Shown here piece after piece: positions 10,998-21,210 of a DNA stretch of 64,000 bases. This DNA comes from Aporrectodea caliginosa. Its lineage: Eukaryota > Annelida > Clitellata > Crassiclitellata > Lumbricidae. Numbering within the stretch: the stretch's first letter is position 1; each line of letters opens with the position of its first letter. Location: NCBI GenBank assembly GCA_020284085.1, contig JACEVL010000339.1, positions 321,501 to 385,500 of the forward strand, in the 5' to 3' direction. Under the pieces are notes generated by a model. It was not told where the DNA came from, ran no database searches, and worked only from the letters and a program-made list of their open reading frames with translations. A program made the translations under genes and the position numbers.

Positions 10998-11439
10998 TCT
11001 AACCCTCTGCAAGCTAAATTCTGCTAGAATAGTCCAACAAAACGCGCAAATAATATCCACCTACTGGAATACGTTCGTTCCAAAGACCTTATTTTGCACA
11101 ATATTATGCAGTTTTACAAGTAACCACTTAGGGCCATGGAACTTGTAACATGTAGACTGATAATATTATGCAGTAGGCTTACATAAATGCATGCATGTAC
11201 ATTTGACTGCGATTCGACTATTGGTATGAGAAAGCTAATACTATCGTTATCGCAGCTTACTGTTGGCTAACCGTAAGTCAAATACGCTTAGTAATAATTA
11301 ATTAATCCTGCACGATATTTTAGTGTGAAATGCTCACACGGCGCATTTGAGAGGTTACTAGATAGGTTGTAGAAATTCACAGACAAATGCACATAGACTA
11401 ATGATGAATTGGTAGCTTCCACAACGCCATTTTATATCA

Positions 11440-11530
11440 CAATCCCAACCAACCCTATTTGGCCGGGGTTGGGTCGGGAGCACTTCTGAGTAGATGGTCA
11501 TTGAAGGGGCGCTATATAAATGCTTCTAAT
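11440..11530 (+). repeat. LINE/SINE 3' end
   Basis: GGTCGGGAGCACTTCTGAG followed by GGGGCGCTATATAAATGC is the common 3' terminus of the retroposons in this window. Confidence 0.6.
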
Positions 11531-11544
11531 AAATAAAAAAAACA

Positions 11545-11620
11545 TTAGGCACCAACCGATGTCTTACCAATACCTAGCCGTAATCAGGTCAACACTAACA
11601 AAGGCCAGTCCGCCGAGGCA
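11545..11620 (+). repeat. Interspersed repeat (CGATGG family), copy 2
   Basis: CCAACCGATG and CCGTAATCAGGTCAACA match the blocks of the copy at 560-700 with moderate divergence. Confidence 0.45.
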
Positions 11621-11939
11621 AAGAGACAGATTGTGGTGCATAAGACGGCTGAAAAGGTTCAAGGACTGCTGCAGGAGGTAAAAGTCTTATCGAGATTATA
11701 GGGCGCGGTTAATCGGTGCTTGGCATGATCTGTATTAACAAATTACTGTTTATAACAGTGCTGATAGTCTTTAAATTACACCACACTATGTTACTGAACA
11801 TTACATTATGCTAAGTCAATATCCAACTTTCTATTGTGCTATAACAAGTGATACATACATACACAATATTAAAAAAATAAGTCAAAGCTATAATATAAAA
11901 AGTAAACGAAAGTGGTTTGACTATTTAATAACAGTCACT

Positions 11940-12510
11940 TTCTCCTCACGCGGTCAACACTCTCGTCCATGCACTGATTTGTACTAGGGTTGACTTCGGC
12001 AACTCCATCTATGCTGTTCTCTCTTCACTAAACATCTCCAAACTTCAGTCAATTCTTAACGCTTTCCGCCTGCCTTATTTGTGGTCTCCCGAAGTATTCT
12101 CACATATCTTCCTTCATTCGGGAAACTCTACACTGGCTTCCTGTGCCCCAGCGCATTCAGTTCAAAATTCTCACACTTATGCGCAGCTCTCTGCTCGGCG
12201 TAGCTCCTTCATACCTTCAGGCCTGATGCACATCGGTTTCTACACTCCCTGGTCGCTCTGCTCTGCGCTCTGCCGTCAGAGGCCTTCTGGTGTCCTCGCA
12301 TGCGTGGTGCAACTGCTCAATCCAGAAGCTTTGCTTATGTCGGCCCTCCAATTGGAACCATCTTCCGCATGAATTGCGTCTTGAGCTCCTCAGCCTTTCT
12401 CTGCCTCTGTTTCGGAAACGCCTGAAGCCTATCTTATTTGTTAGAGCCCTGGGTCGGGAGCGCCTCTGAATCCCTGAGTGGCGCTATATAAATGTCCAAT
12501 TACAATTACA
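11940..12510 (+). mobile_element. LINE ORF2 C-terminus with its 3' end
   Basis: Broken plus-strand frames encode a LINE ORF2 end (PSYLQA-like, HLPHELRLELLSL). They are followed by CTGGGTCGGGAGCGCCTCTGA and the shared 3' terminus GGCGCTATATAAATGTCC with an ATTAC tail. Stops and frameshifts show it is dead. Confidence 0.7.
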
Positions 12511-12639
12511 AACAGAAACTGGATTTTGAAAACTTAGTCTCTAAGTCTCTAATGATGAATCTGAAATCTCTTACATCATGACAACACCTCAATCGAATAT
12601 AACTGTTACTTTATTTACCTCTTGTCATTATAAAGCTGG

Positions 12640-13220
12640 GATAACAGTCTGTATAATGATTATGGGTGATCTGTATAAAGTGTAAAATTGAAATTTTATG
12701 CTAACTGCAACAGAACCTTGTACACCTACACCTTTACAAAAAGAGCTAATACCTACTTAGACTTCATTGTCAACCATTATGACAAACTAATAGTAACAGG
12801 GTTGTCGATAGAATTTGTGCAACAGTGTGGGAAACTACGCAAACACAATGCCAGATAGTATGACTTAGAGCCAGTCTAAGGTTATCTAATACTTACTTAG
12901 CCACCTGGATAATTAACTGATACAGTGTCTCATAAGTGGCTTACAAAATCGCCGCTCCGCATATTTAACTAATGGTAAATTTTAAATGTTCCCAAGAAAT
13001 AAATATTGCTCAAATAAAGGAATACATGCTTTGTCATATCTCACGAATCGAAACTCTCGTTTAACAGACTTGGACAAACCAGGTTAAAGGCAAGTAATGC
13101 AGTGTTCGACAGATACTAATGGGTAAAGATTCAGGAAACTACGCAAACATGGCGCTGGTTCAAGCATGTCATACACGGGAATCAGATAATATTAGTAGTA
13201 CAGTTACTTAAATAATCTGA
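12640..13220 (+). repeat. Two diverged direct repeats sharing GAAACTACGCAAACA
   Basis: Stretches near 12,780-12,930 and 13,050-13,220 share GTGTTCGACAGAT/GTTGTCGATAGAATT-like and GAAACTACGCAAACA words. It looks like an old local duplication downstream of the ITAM-like tail exon. No coding signal is seen. Confidence 0.3.
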
Positions 13221-13343
13221 ACACTTGCTACTAAAGTTAATTAAAACAAGTTCACTAATAAGCAAGCAGTTCTAGGATAAAGGAATGGCTGGCTATAACC
13301 TGCTAAAAACAGTAACATGGTAAGTGATGGTATGATCTTCAGT

Positions 13344-13521
13344 TTAGTTAATTTGAACGCGGTGATCAATGTCCACGTTGACAGACGTGTTCATAGACTG
13401 GTTGCAATAATATTGGAGTTCAGCGTAGGTACCGTCTGGATTCGCCTGCCTACGAGTCGTCTCCAAATCCTGATAACTACTATTAGCTGCTGTCTCAATC
13501 CGCCGTGCGGCTTGTGCGTTC
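13344..13521 (-). CDS. ITAM-like cytoplasmic tail exon (receptor A, last exon)
   Basis: The minus-strand exon opens after CTGTGTTTACAACAG with one base completing an Arg codon and runs 58 codons to TAA. It encodes two tyrosine motifs, SSYQDL and GTYAELQ, spaced YxxL-x12-YxxL. This fits the ITAM consensus YxxL/I-x(6-12)-YxxL/I, like vertebrate activating adaptors. It follows the TM exon at 13,824-13,908 in correct phase (2). Phosphorylation by Src kinases and recruitment of a tandem-SH2 kinase is the known ITAM role; here it is inferred from the motif only. Confidence 0.75.
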
Positions 13522-13823
13522 CTGTTGTAAACACAGAGTGTGGATGATTCTTTATTAGCATAATTCTTATTCAAAATTATTTTATTTTGAGAAAGCTATC
13601 TACTTAAACAAGGAAGTTTTGTTTACCAGACCCGTATACGGTCTGATGATATTTAAATGGAAGTAGTTTCTTTCATTTAGGCATTTCATATATAAAAAAT
13701 TCATCTAAGCAGTATAATGATAATTATATTAGCTAGCTACATGTACTTGTGACTAATTTAATATAACAATCTACATGACTCTTGCCAAAAACATAACAGT
13801 AACTGACATTAAAATTGACCTAC

Positions 13824-13908
13824 CGATTAACAACCTTTCTGACGACGAATGCAACGATGACATTCGAGATGATGATTACACATATGCCTACCATCACCAC
13901 AGACATGA
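13824..13908 (-). CDS. Transmembrane exon (receptor A)
   Basis: The minus strand has a CTGTTATTTGCAG acceptor, 85 nt, then a GTAGGT donor; phase is 1 in and 2 out. It encodes MSVVMVGICVIIISNVIVAF VV followed by RKVVNR, a single hydrophobic helix with a basic stop-transfer, so the C-terminus is cytoplasmic (type I). The TM exon at 19,931-20,024 has the same phases. A phase-1 acceptor needs an extracellular phase-1 exon upstream. None was found on the minus strand above 13.9 kb, but the CTLD exon at 4,154-4,267 on the plus strand fits. Confidence 0.75.
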
Positions 13909-13949
13909 CTGCAAATAACAGAGCACTAGGTGAACAACAAACTTAAACA

Positions 13950-14900
13950 AACTTACGGTCAAGCTGAATCATAATTACAGTGTTTTCTACAATGTATGAA
14001 AGATAAACCAGTTGCACGTGTAGAGCAAAAAGAAAATTCCAATTGCGAAGAAATGTATCGCACGAACAGTGATTTTACCACAAGCAGTAATTTAAGGTAT
14101 GTGCTTTGAGCCAGAAATTATAATAGAGAGACATAACTTATGTAAATAACGATCGTTTAATATGCATGGTGTCAGTTATATTTTTAGAGGATATGCCTAC
14201 ATGAATATCAAAATGAATGCCTCACATGTAGCATAGCCTACACATACTTCTCCAACAGACGCTGGCACAAGAGCTTCAACAAAAAGAAACACTTTAGGTG
14301 TTCAAAAGATGTAAATAGAAAATGCTTTGTGGGATAACTTGAGATGATTTCTAAAAGTTAATGAATATATCGTGAAAGAGTCTAGTAGTTATAAATTCTA
14401 GTTTTATTTTTCAGATGCTTAAGTCCTATATTCCAGCATACTTAGCCTTGATTATATACTTGGCAATGCGATTGCTTGAGTAATGTTTGTTGTACCTGAC
14501 GTAGTTCCCGACTCCGTTTTTGACGTGATTTCATCTGTGTTTTTGTGGAAATTCAAGGTTTTTGAAACTGGAATTTCTTCTTGTTCTCCTTCAATGGACG
14601 TAGGCAAAAGAACTTTAAAAACAAACAGTTTTGTCTTATAAAGATGTCGCGACCAAATCTCCAGCTATTTGCACAACGTTCTGAACTGGCTCCCTTAAGC
14701 AGCGAATCGAGTACAGGATATAGATATCGATGTTCTGGCGCTTGTGATCTCATACATAGGCCTACATGAATTTATTGAATGAGATCTGCCCAATTCTGGT
14801 TATTTTCCAGACAAACTCTATTATACGCAGGAAAGTGTGTTACTGAGGATATTGTAAAACAATTAACCACTTTTACAATTGATCAAAGCCTCCTTATCAT
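13950..14900. other. No gene seen; probable right inversion-junction region
   Basis: AT-rich sequence without recognised exons. A few isolated open frames lack homology and splice context. The switch in receptor strand must occur between 13,908 and about 15,200, so this interval probably holds one junction. Confidence 0.3.
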
Positions 14901-14939
14901 CTCACGCCTGCTCCTTCCTTGAGTATTGCCATTTCCATG

Positions 14940-15170
14940 GCACACAGCCGAAAGTTTCAAGTGTGGGCTCGTCTCAGGGCCGTGTTCAAATCTAAGTCTA
15001 GTACGCGCAGATTAGCTTCAACCGTTCTTGTCCATGTGTGGCGAGGGCGTCCAACAGACTTCATCCAACCTCTCGGAGGGACGGAAATCATTGTTTGCAA
15101 CGCCCTGACGTGGTCTTGTAAACCTTTTAGCGCTGCACGTTTAAGCTTGGCAGTCATCAGTCTCTAATTG
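14940..15170 (-). mobile_element. LINE ORF2 C-terminal fragment
   Basis: The minus strand reads SVGRPRHTWTRTVEANLRVL and LDLNTALRRAHT, the usual end of RTE-like LINE ORF2 proteins. A related, shorter piece recurs near 17,330-17,400. Each abuts a copy of the TTYGSQ exon-like sequence, suggesting that LINE piece and exon were duplicated together. Confidence 0.65.
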
Positions 15171-15215
15171 ATGATATACGCTCAATTAATTTTGCGTGTG
15201 TGTATCGAACACTAA

Positions 15216-15251
15216 TGTTTCAGCTGCTCGTGATGAAAGTACAACTTATGG
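15216..15251 (+). CDS. Candidate 36-nt symmetric micro-exon encoding ARDESTTYGSQ
   Basis: CTAATGTTTCAG precedes and GGTTCT follows a 36-nt stretch that would be phase 1 at both ends. It encodes ARDESTTYGSQ. Being symmetric, it could be inserted between the phase-1 CTLD and TM exons without a frameshift. The donor is weak. Related sequences occur within the 57-bp repeats immediately 3', and near 17,240, 17,500, 17,700 and 18,880. It could be a stalk exon, a displaced tail motif, or simply the seed of the minisatellite. Confidence 0.35.
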
Positions 15252-16460
15252 ATCACAAGGTTCTATATTGAAAAGTTCAGCAGTTTCCAAAAAAAGAACA
15301 ACTTATGGATCACAAGGTTCTAGACTAAAGAGTTCAGCAGTTTCCAAAAAAAGAACAACTTATAGATCACAAGGTTCTACACTGAAGAGTTCAGCAGTTT
15401 CCGAAGAAAGAACAACTTATGGATCACAGGTTACTATGCCTAAGAGTTCAACAGTTTCCGAAGAAAGAACAACTTATGGATCACAGGTTACTATGCCTAA
15501 GAGTTCAACAGTTTCCGAAGAAAGAACAACTTATGAACCTCAAGTTACTATGCCTAAGAGTTCAGCAGTTTACGAGGAAATAACAACTTATGGATCACAA
15601 GTTACTATGCCTAAGAGTTCGTAAGTTTCCGAAGTAAGAACAACTTATGGATCACAAGTTACTGTGCCTAAGAGTTCAGCAGTTTACGAAGAAATAACAA
15701 CTTATGGATCACAAGTTACTATGCCCAAGAGTTCAGCAGTTTCCGAAGTAAGAACAGCTTATGGAGCACCACAAGTTACTATGCCCAAGAGTTCAGCAGT
15801 TTCCGAAGTAAGAACAACTTATGGATCACAAGTTACTATGCCTAAGAGTTCAGCAATTTCCGAAGAAAGAACAACTTACGAATCAGAAGTTACTATGTCT
15901 AAGAGTTCAGCAGTTTCCGAAGAAAGAACAACTTATGGATCACAAGTTACTATGCCTAGGAGTTCAGCAGATCCCGAAGAAAACACAACTTACGAATCAG
16001 AAGTTACTATGTCGAAGAGTTCAGCAGTTTCCGAAGAAAGAACAACTTATGGATCACAAGTTACTAAGTTATATACTGCAGAGTAAGACCTCAGCATTTA
16101 AATTTCCAGCAGTTTCCGAAGAAAGAACAACTTATGGATCACAAGTTACTTGCCTAAGAGTTCAGCAGTTTCCGAAGAATGCAACAACTTACGGATCACA
16201 AGTTACTATGCCTAAGAGTTCAGCAGTTTTGAAGAAAGAACAACTTATGGATCACAAGTTACTATGCCTAAGAGTTCAGCAGTTTCCAAAGAAAGAACAA
16301 CTTACGAATCAGAAGTTACTATGCCTAAGAGTTCAGCAGTTTCCAAAGAAAGAACAACTTATGGATCACAAGTTACTATGCCTAAGAGTTCAAGTTTCTA
16401 AAGAAAGAACAACTTAGTAATCACAAGTTACTATGCCTAAGAGTTCAGCAGTCAGTCAAA
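15230..16460 (+). repeat. 57-bp minisatellite encoding TTYGSQVTMPKSSAVSEER
   Basis: About 20 tandem units of 57 nt (19 codons), most with one consensus peptide TTYGSQVTMPKSSAVSEER. Early units use GSILKSSAVSKKR instead of VTMPKSSAVSEER. The unit keeps frame for about 140 codons at a time, broken by a few stops (for example near 15,622 and 16,084) and small indels. KSSAVSxxRxxYG matches KSSAVSRPREVIYGNL of the ITIM tail exon at 20,658-21,210, so the repeat arose from, or gave rise to, that receptor sequence. Scattered units continue to about 17,000. Confidence 0.85.
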
Positions 16461-17900
16461 GAAATACTCAATATGTCCACCACTTGCTTTATGATTGCAT
16501 CAACACGAGATGACCACTGATCGATGGCTGAGTCCACCAGTGCTTGGGAGTTCTCAGACCAGAAGAAAGAACAACTTATGGATGTTCAAGTTACTATGCC
16601 CAAGAGTTCAGCAGTTTCCGAAGAAATAACAACTTATGGTTTACAAGTTACTGTTCGGTAAGAGTTCTCCGGTTCAATTAAGAAAGAACAACTTATGGAT
16701 CACAAGTTACTAACCTTGGAGTTCAGCAGTTTCCTGAAGAAAGAACAACTTATGCGATCACAGTTGCGGCTGTTAGACGTTCTCCTAGCATCAATTTGTT
16801 TAATTAATCGACGTACTAGAGCATATTTATTCCAGTTTTCTAGAAGGGAATTCTGTCATCATCTGATGTGCATTGTATCCTTTTATGCTCTTAAAATTCG
16901 GATTACGAAATTCTATCCTCTTCCGTGGATCATCAGTTCACTATGCCTAAGAGTTCAGCAGTTTCCAAAGAAAGAACAACTTATGGATCTGTGCAAGTAT
17001 ATCCAATGTTTGAGAAATGATTACTTTCGGATGAAAGTATATTGGGCACGATGTTCGGATAACAATTGTTCAGCATTTATCCATTCAAAGAATAACTTAC
17101 TGGATCACCCTGTTTCATGAACTACGATGTTTCAGCCACTTCGGATGATAAACGACTCGTAATGACAATGTTCTAAAAATCTTCTGTTTCTGCTGTTTTG
17201 GAAGAAAGAACAACTTTTGCATCGCAATGGTCAATATCGCAGAGTTCAGCGGTTTCGGAAGAAAGTACAACTTATGGATCACAAAGTTCCATTTTAAGAT
17301 TTTACGTAGGCATTTCCAGCGTTCTATGTCAATTATGTGACGAGCCAGTCCAAAAGACATTACGCGTTCTCTCGGAGGACCTGGAATGGTAAGTGTAACC
17401 GTTGAAGCGCTGGCAGTTAACGCCAGGCTAGTTATGCAGTGTCTAATTAGCTGATAATAGTCTCACTTCATTTTACGTTTATGTATCGAACCCTTCTGTT
17501 TCGACTGTTTTGGAAGAAAGAACAATTTAAGGATCACTAAGTTGTATACGGTAGCATTTTTGAATTTCCAGTGTTTGTGAAACTTTCCAGATGATTCACT
17601 AGGTATTTGGCTTCTTGGTCTAGTCTACAACTTTTGAAAGCATTTAGAAAAACTGTTATAGTGAGCATGTGTTTAGAAATCTTCTGCTTCAGCTGTTTTG
17701 CAAGAAAGTACAACTTATACGATCAATGCTTTCTATGCCACAAAGTTCAGCGGTTTCGGAAGAAAGTACAACTTATGAATCTCTTGTTTCTATACCGCTG
17801 CTTTACGTAAGCATTTGGATTTCAAGTGTTTGTGAAAATTTTCAGATGACTAAGTTGGTATTTTATTTCTTGATCTAGTTGCCTTAATGGATCCCTAATT
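16460..17900 (+). repeat. Dispersed degenerate copies of the 57-bp unit and its exon-like core
   Basis: Isolated units lie near 16,560-16,750, 16,940-16,990, 17,195-17,290, 17,500-17,530 and 17,695-17,780. They sit among longer duplicated spacers containing GTTTGTGAAACTTTCCAGATGA and GTATCGAACCCTTCTGTTTC. The larger spacer plus core was duplicated several times before the tandem expansion. No intact exon set could be assembled from it. Confidence 0.6.
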
Positions 17901-17929
17901 CATATTAAAGGATAGGAGGAAGACCTATA

Positions 17930-18725
17930 AAATTATTGACAGATTTGCTGACGATCAAGCAATGTTGGCGACGACACAGGCACTTATGCAGTCCAATTGC
18001 AACAGTAAATCGGACCTGATAGACATTCCATATGAAAATGTCACATACTGATCACCGATCAGTTTGATAAGCCTAAAAGGAGGGGAGTAACAGAGAAAAT
18101 AAAAATAATGTATGCATGGTTCTGTTTCAATGGTTTGACTATAGAAACCCAGACAAAGTCAGATGAAATTTTGTTCTGACGTAAAACGAAGAATAGCACT
18201 GGGAAAGATGCTTTCATGAAAAGAGGAGAATTGTTGAGAGGAGGGCTAAATAAAAGCCTAAAGAAAAGACTGGTCAAAACACTGGTATGGAGTGTGGCAC
18301 TATATGGGTCAGGGAGCACCTGGACCATCAGGTTTGCATGAGATTAAGAAATTAGAAGCTTTTGAGATGTGGATCTGGAGAAGGATGGTTCGGTTTGAGT
18401 GGACTGAGACATATAACGAACGACAAGGTACTACAAATGGTTGATGAAAAACGATCGCTAATAACAACAATAAGCGAAAGACAGAAGAACTGGGTGGGGC
18501 ACGTATTAAGTCCTACTCCCTCATGAAAGAAATCATAGAAGGCCTGAATGGTAGGGCAAAGAGGGAGGGGAAGCTCGAGGCAGATGATGCTGGGATGGAT
18601 GGCCTACGGATACAGCGAATTAAAGGAAAAAGCACAGCACAGAGAAGAGTGGCGTCATTGGAAGTTGGAACCTGCCGAAGGGCAGAGAACTTAAAGAGAA
18701 CAGTTTCATATTGTGTTGCCATCCT
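17930..18725 (+). mobile_element. Decayed RTE-like LINE ORF2 C-terminus
   Basis: Plus-strand frames carry fragments typical of the end of these ORFs: MWIWRRM-like, [40 protein letters not shown] and [14 protein letters not shown]. Multiple frameshifts make it a pseudogene. Confidence 0.75.
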
Positions 18726-19289
18726 CTGTAAATCCGTAACTCGTATATTTGCCTAGCGCCGAAAGGTGAGTGTTTTTACGTCAGACAACAATTAATGTCT
18801 CAGTTTGCAGTGTCTAATTGATATATCATATAAGCTCACGTTATTTGTGATGTGTGTATGGTACTCTTCTGTTTCAGCTGGTTTGGACGGATCACCAAGT
18901 TCTGTACCGCCGATCTTATGTAAGCATATGGATTTCCAGTGTTTGTGAACTTTCCAGATGATTTTGTGGTCTTTGGCTTTTAATAATAGTCTTATTTGCC
19001 CCAATAGATCCAAATTTCATTAGAGTTGCCATCTAGTGTTAATGCTTAACTCATAGTTATCTGGCGTCCTAAGGTCAATGCTTTAACGTCAGTTAGTTGA
19101 GCCTCATAAAATTAAATTGAAACTTTAAAAATTTATGTATGGAACGACCTGCCACTCGACTCCGACTTCTCTAACACTACCTTTGATGATATCTAAGTCC
19201 CTGAGGGATCAGTGTATAACCTTCTCAAGGAAAAATAATAATAATAATGCAGTGTCAAGTTACCTACAATCTTATTGTTTCTTTTTCAG

Positions 19290-19462
19290 ATTGAGATTTT
19301 CTCACGCACAGCTGTATTATATAATCGAAATGACGTTGTCATATTTTACTGTGTTAGCAGTTGTCGTTCCTGCAATAATAATGTTATTATCTGCATCACG
19401 CCTTTACTTAATTAATCGTCGTCGTCTTGCTGAGAAGCAGAAACAGAACTGGGAAGTAAGAT
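19290..19462 (+). pseudogene. Transmembrane exon copy 1 (probably non-functional twin)
   Basis: After a TTGTTTCTTTTTCAG acceptor, the frame reads through MTLSYFTVLAVVVPAIIMLL into LINRRRLAEKQKQNWE and a GTAAGA donor in phase 0. It is about 80% identical to 19,870-20,026. It codes a plausible helix, but its phase-0 end does not fit the tail exon at 20,658, which needs phase 2. At the position of the working GGGTAGTA donor this copy has GGGAAGTA. I read it as a duplicated exon that lost its original donor, or an alternative ending. Confidence 0.5.
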
Positions 19463-19489
19463 CAATCCATACAAACTAATCATTATGTT

Positions 19490-19795
19490 CTCAAAAATAT
19501 ACAAGAGGTTGCTCGGGCTACATTGGTTGCAAAAATGATTTACGCCATACCTGCATGGCGGGGTCTAATCCAATGCAGAACAACGTTGTAGGCTGGCAGA
19601 TTGGAGAAGGTCCTTGTCAAAGCTCGATGGGATGGTTATCTATCTATGGACATTCCTGATGTGGAGATGATGGTTACTAAAGCTGATGATACGCTGCTAT
19701 CTGCGGTCCAAAGGAACAGTTCACACGTTCTGACGGAGCTTTTCCCACCTACTAACATACGATGAATATATAATGCGACCCCGACCTCACGATTA
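19490..19795 (+). mobile_element. LINE RT C-terminal fragment between the twin TM exons
   Basis: Frames read AKMIYAIPAWRGL, WDGYLSMDI and LLSAVQRNSSHVLTELFP. These match the end of the LINE at 28.1-29.2 kb (ARLMYAAPAWWGF, RLLQAVIWNP). It is 5'-truncated and broken. Confidence 0.65.
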
Positions 19796-19930
19796 TGATG
19801 ATTTAATGACAATGAGATGATGATTATAATTCCTTGAGTCCTTAGAATCTTGTTAGTGTTAACAGATTAGATTGAGATTTGAAGACATGCAGCTGTGTTA
19901 TATAATCGAAATGACGTTGTCATATTTTAG

Positions 19931-20024
19931 TGTTAGCAGTTGTCGTTCCTGTAATAGTAATTATTATCTGCATCATCTGTATCATCGTCGTCGTCGTCAT
20001 GCTGAGAAAGAGAAAAAGATCTGG
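19931..20024 (+). CDS. Transmembrane exon copy 2 (receptor B)
   Basis: A TTGTCATATTTTAG acceptor begins a 94-nt exon (phase 1 in, phase 2 out) encoding LAVVVPVIVIIICIICIIVV, then VVMLRKRKRSG. This is one long hydrophobic helix followed by a basic cytoplasmic anchor. The donor GTAGTA is weak but puts the tail exon in frame. The acceptor exists only because this copy lacks two bases present in the twin (TTTTACTGTG became TTTTAGTG). Phases match the independent TM exon at 13,824-13,908. It would follow the CTLD 2 exon (phase 1) once the inverted block is reversed, or the CTLD exon at 4,154-4,267 in the given orientation. Confidence 0.6.
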
Positions 20025-20657
20025 GTAGTAAGTTCACTCGCTGCAACTAATCATTATAGCATAGTACTCAAAAGTGTACAGAGTAAGACCTTTGGTGAGA
20101 AAATGGGCAAATGATATAACTCAGCCATATTGTGTTTTATGTACTGCTAATTAGCACGGATTTAAGAGTATTTCACGAAGAAGCCATCTGCCAGACTAAG
20201 AAATGGTAGACGGCGATAGCAACGGCAAGTTTAGCCAAAGGTGAATGTTACGTTAGCAGAATGAAAATTCTCCATTGGCTAGCTTAAGCAAACACACTGT
20301 TATTGTTATTTCTGTAATTATCGGGTATCACTGAGATGATGCATAAATTTGATGGTGCTGAGCAATTGTGTGTGAACGAAATTCTCAAGGTCCAGTAACC
20401 GTCTCTATGGAGGTTATAAACTGTACATTCCGCTTACCAAGAGAGCGCTCTCGTAATTATAGACAATTAATTATAAACTTTCCCAGTGTATAAGAAAAAC
20501 TATGGCCCGTCGGTAGGCCTAATGACTTATTAGACAATATTCATTTTAAACTTTTGGGAAGTTTGTTCAATTAATAGCCTCTGCTTTTAGTTTGCAGTCA
20601 TTAGTTATTTAGTGTGGGGCTCTTTCTATGCGCGTCCGTTGTTAGTTACAATTTCAG

Positions 20658-21210
20658 AATAATTGGTGACTCGCAGTTCAATAGCAGAACCTCGTTGAAT
20701 CATGGTGAGGAACTGGATAGCAGGATAACCAAAGCACCTTTCGATACGTTTGTCAACGATCCGGCAAACGCTCCAGTAAAGGATTCAGACGATATTCGAG
20801 GTGTTGACGTGGAGATACCGTTTTCAACATTCAAGCCATCGCAAGATGAAGCAACAGACCAACAGCCTGGAATTGCCTGCGTTTCCCTAGAAGGGCAGAA
20901 AGAACCCACCTACCTGGAAACCGATGAGAAAAGCGCCGATACAACTGCTCCAGCTAATATTGATATATTGCGCGATATATGTGCCATGCCAGGTGGAAAG
21001 GGTTATGAAGTTACCGCGCCAGATAACGCCTCAGGTGGGTCCGATTCTCATCCAATCAAAGTCACAGAACAAGAAGATGTTTACGCTCATCCAATGAAAA
21101 CTTCCAAATCGTCTGCTGTAAGCCGTCCACGTGAAGTCATTTACGGTAATCTGCAAACAGAAATGTTGGGCAACGAGCAGGAGGCGGAGGAACACGCTCC
21201 AACAAAGTGA
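20658..21210 (+). CDS. Cytoplasmic tail exon with an ITIM-like motif (receptor B, last exon)
   Basis: The acceptor is GTTAGTTACAATTTCAG. One base completes a Gly codon, and 183 codons follow to TGA. The tail is acidic and Ser/Thr/Pro-rich with four tyrosine sites: PTYLETD, KGYEVTA, EDVYAHP and EVIYGNLQ. The last fits the ITIM consensus (S/I/V/L)xYxx(I/V/L), the phosphatase-docking motif of inhibitory receptors. KSSAVSRPREVIYGNL is related to the 57-bp repeat peptide upstream. There is no ITAM spacing, so the predicted signal is inhibitory; this is motif-based inference. Confidence 0.7.

Noticed and set aside
15230..16460. Regular 57-bp repeats resembling a CRISPR array
   Set aside because: Units are directly tandem without unique spacers, and keep codon structure related to a receptor tail.
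18523..18756. Small plus-strand gene
   Set aside because: Its sequence is one frame of a decayed LINE ORF2 end.
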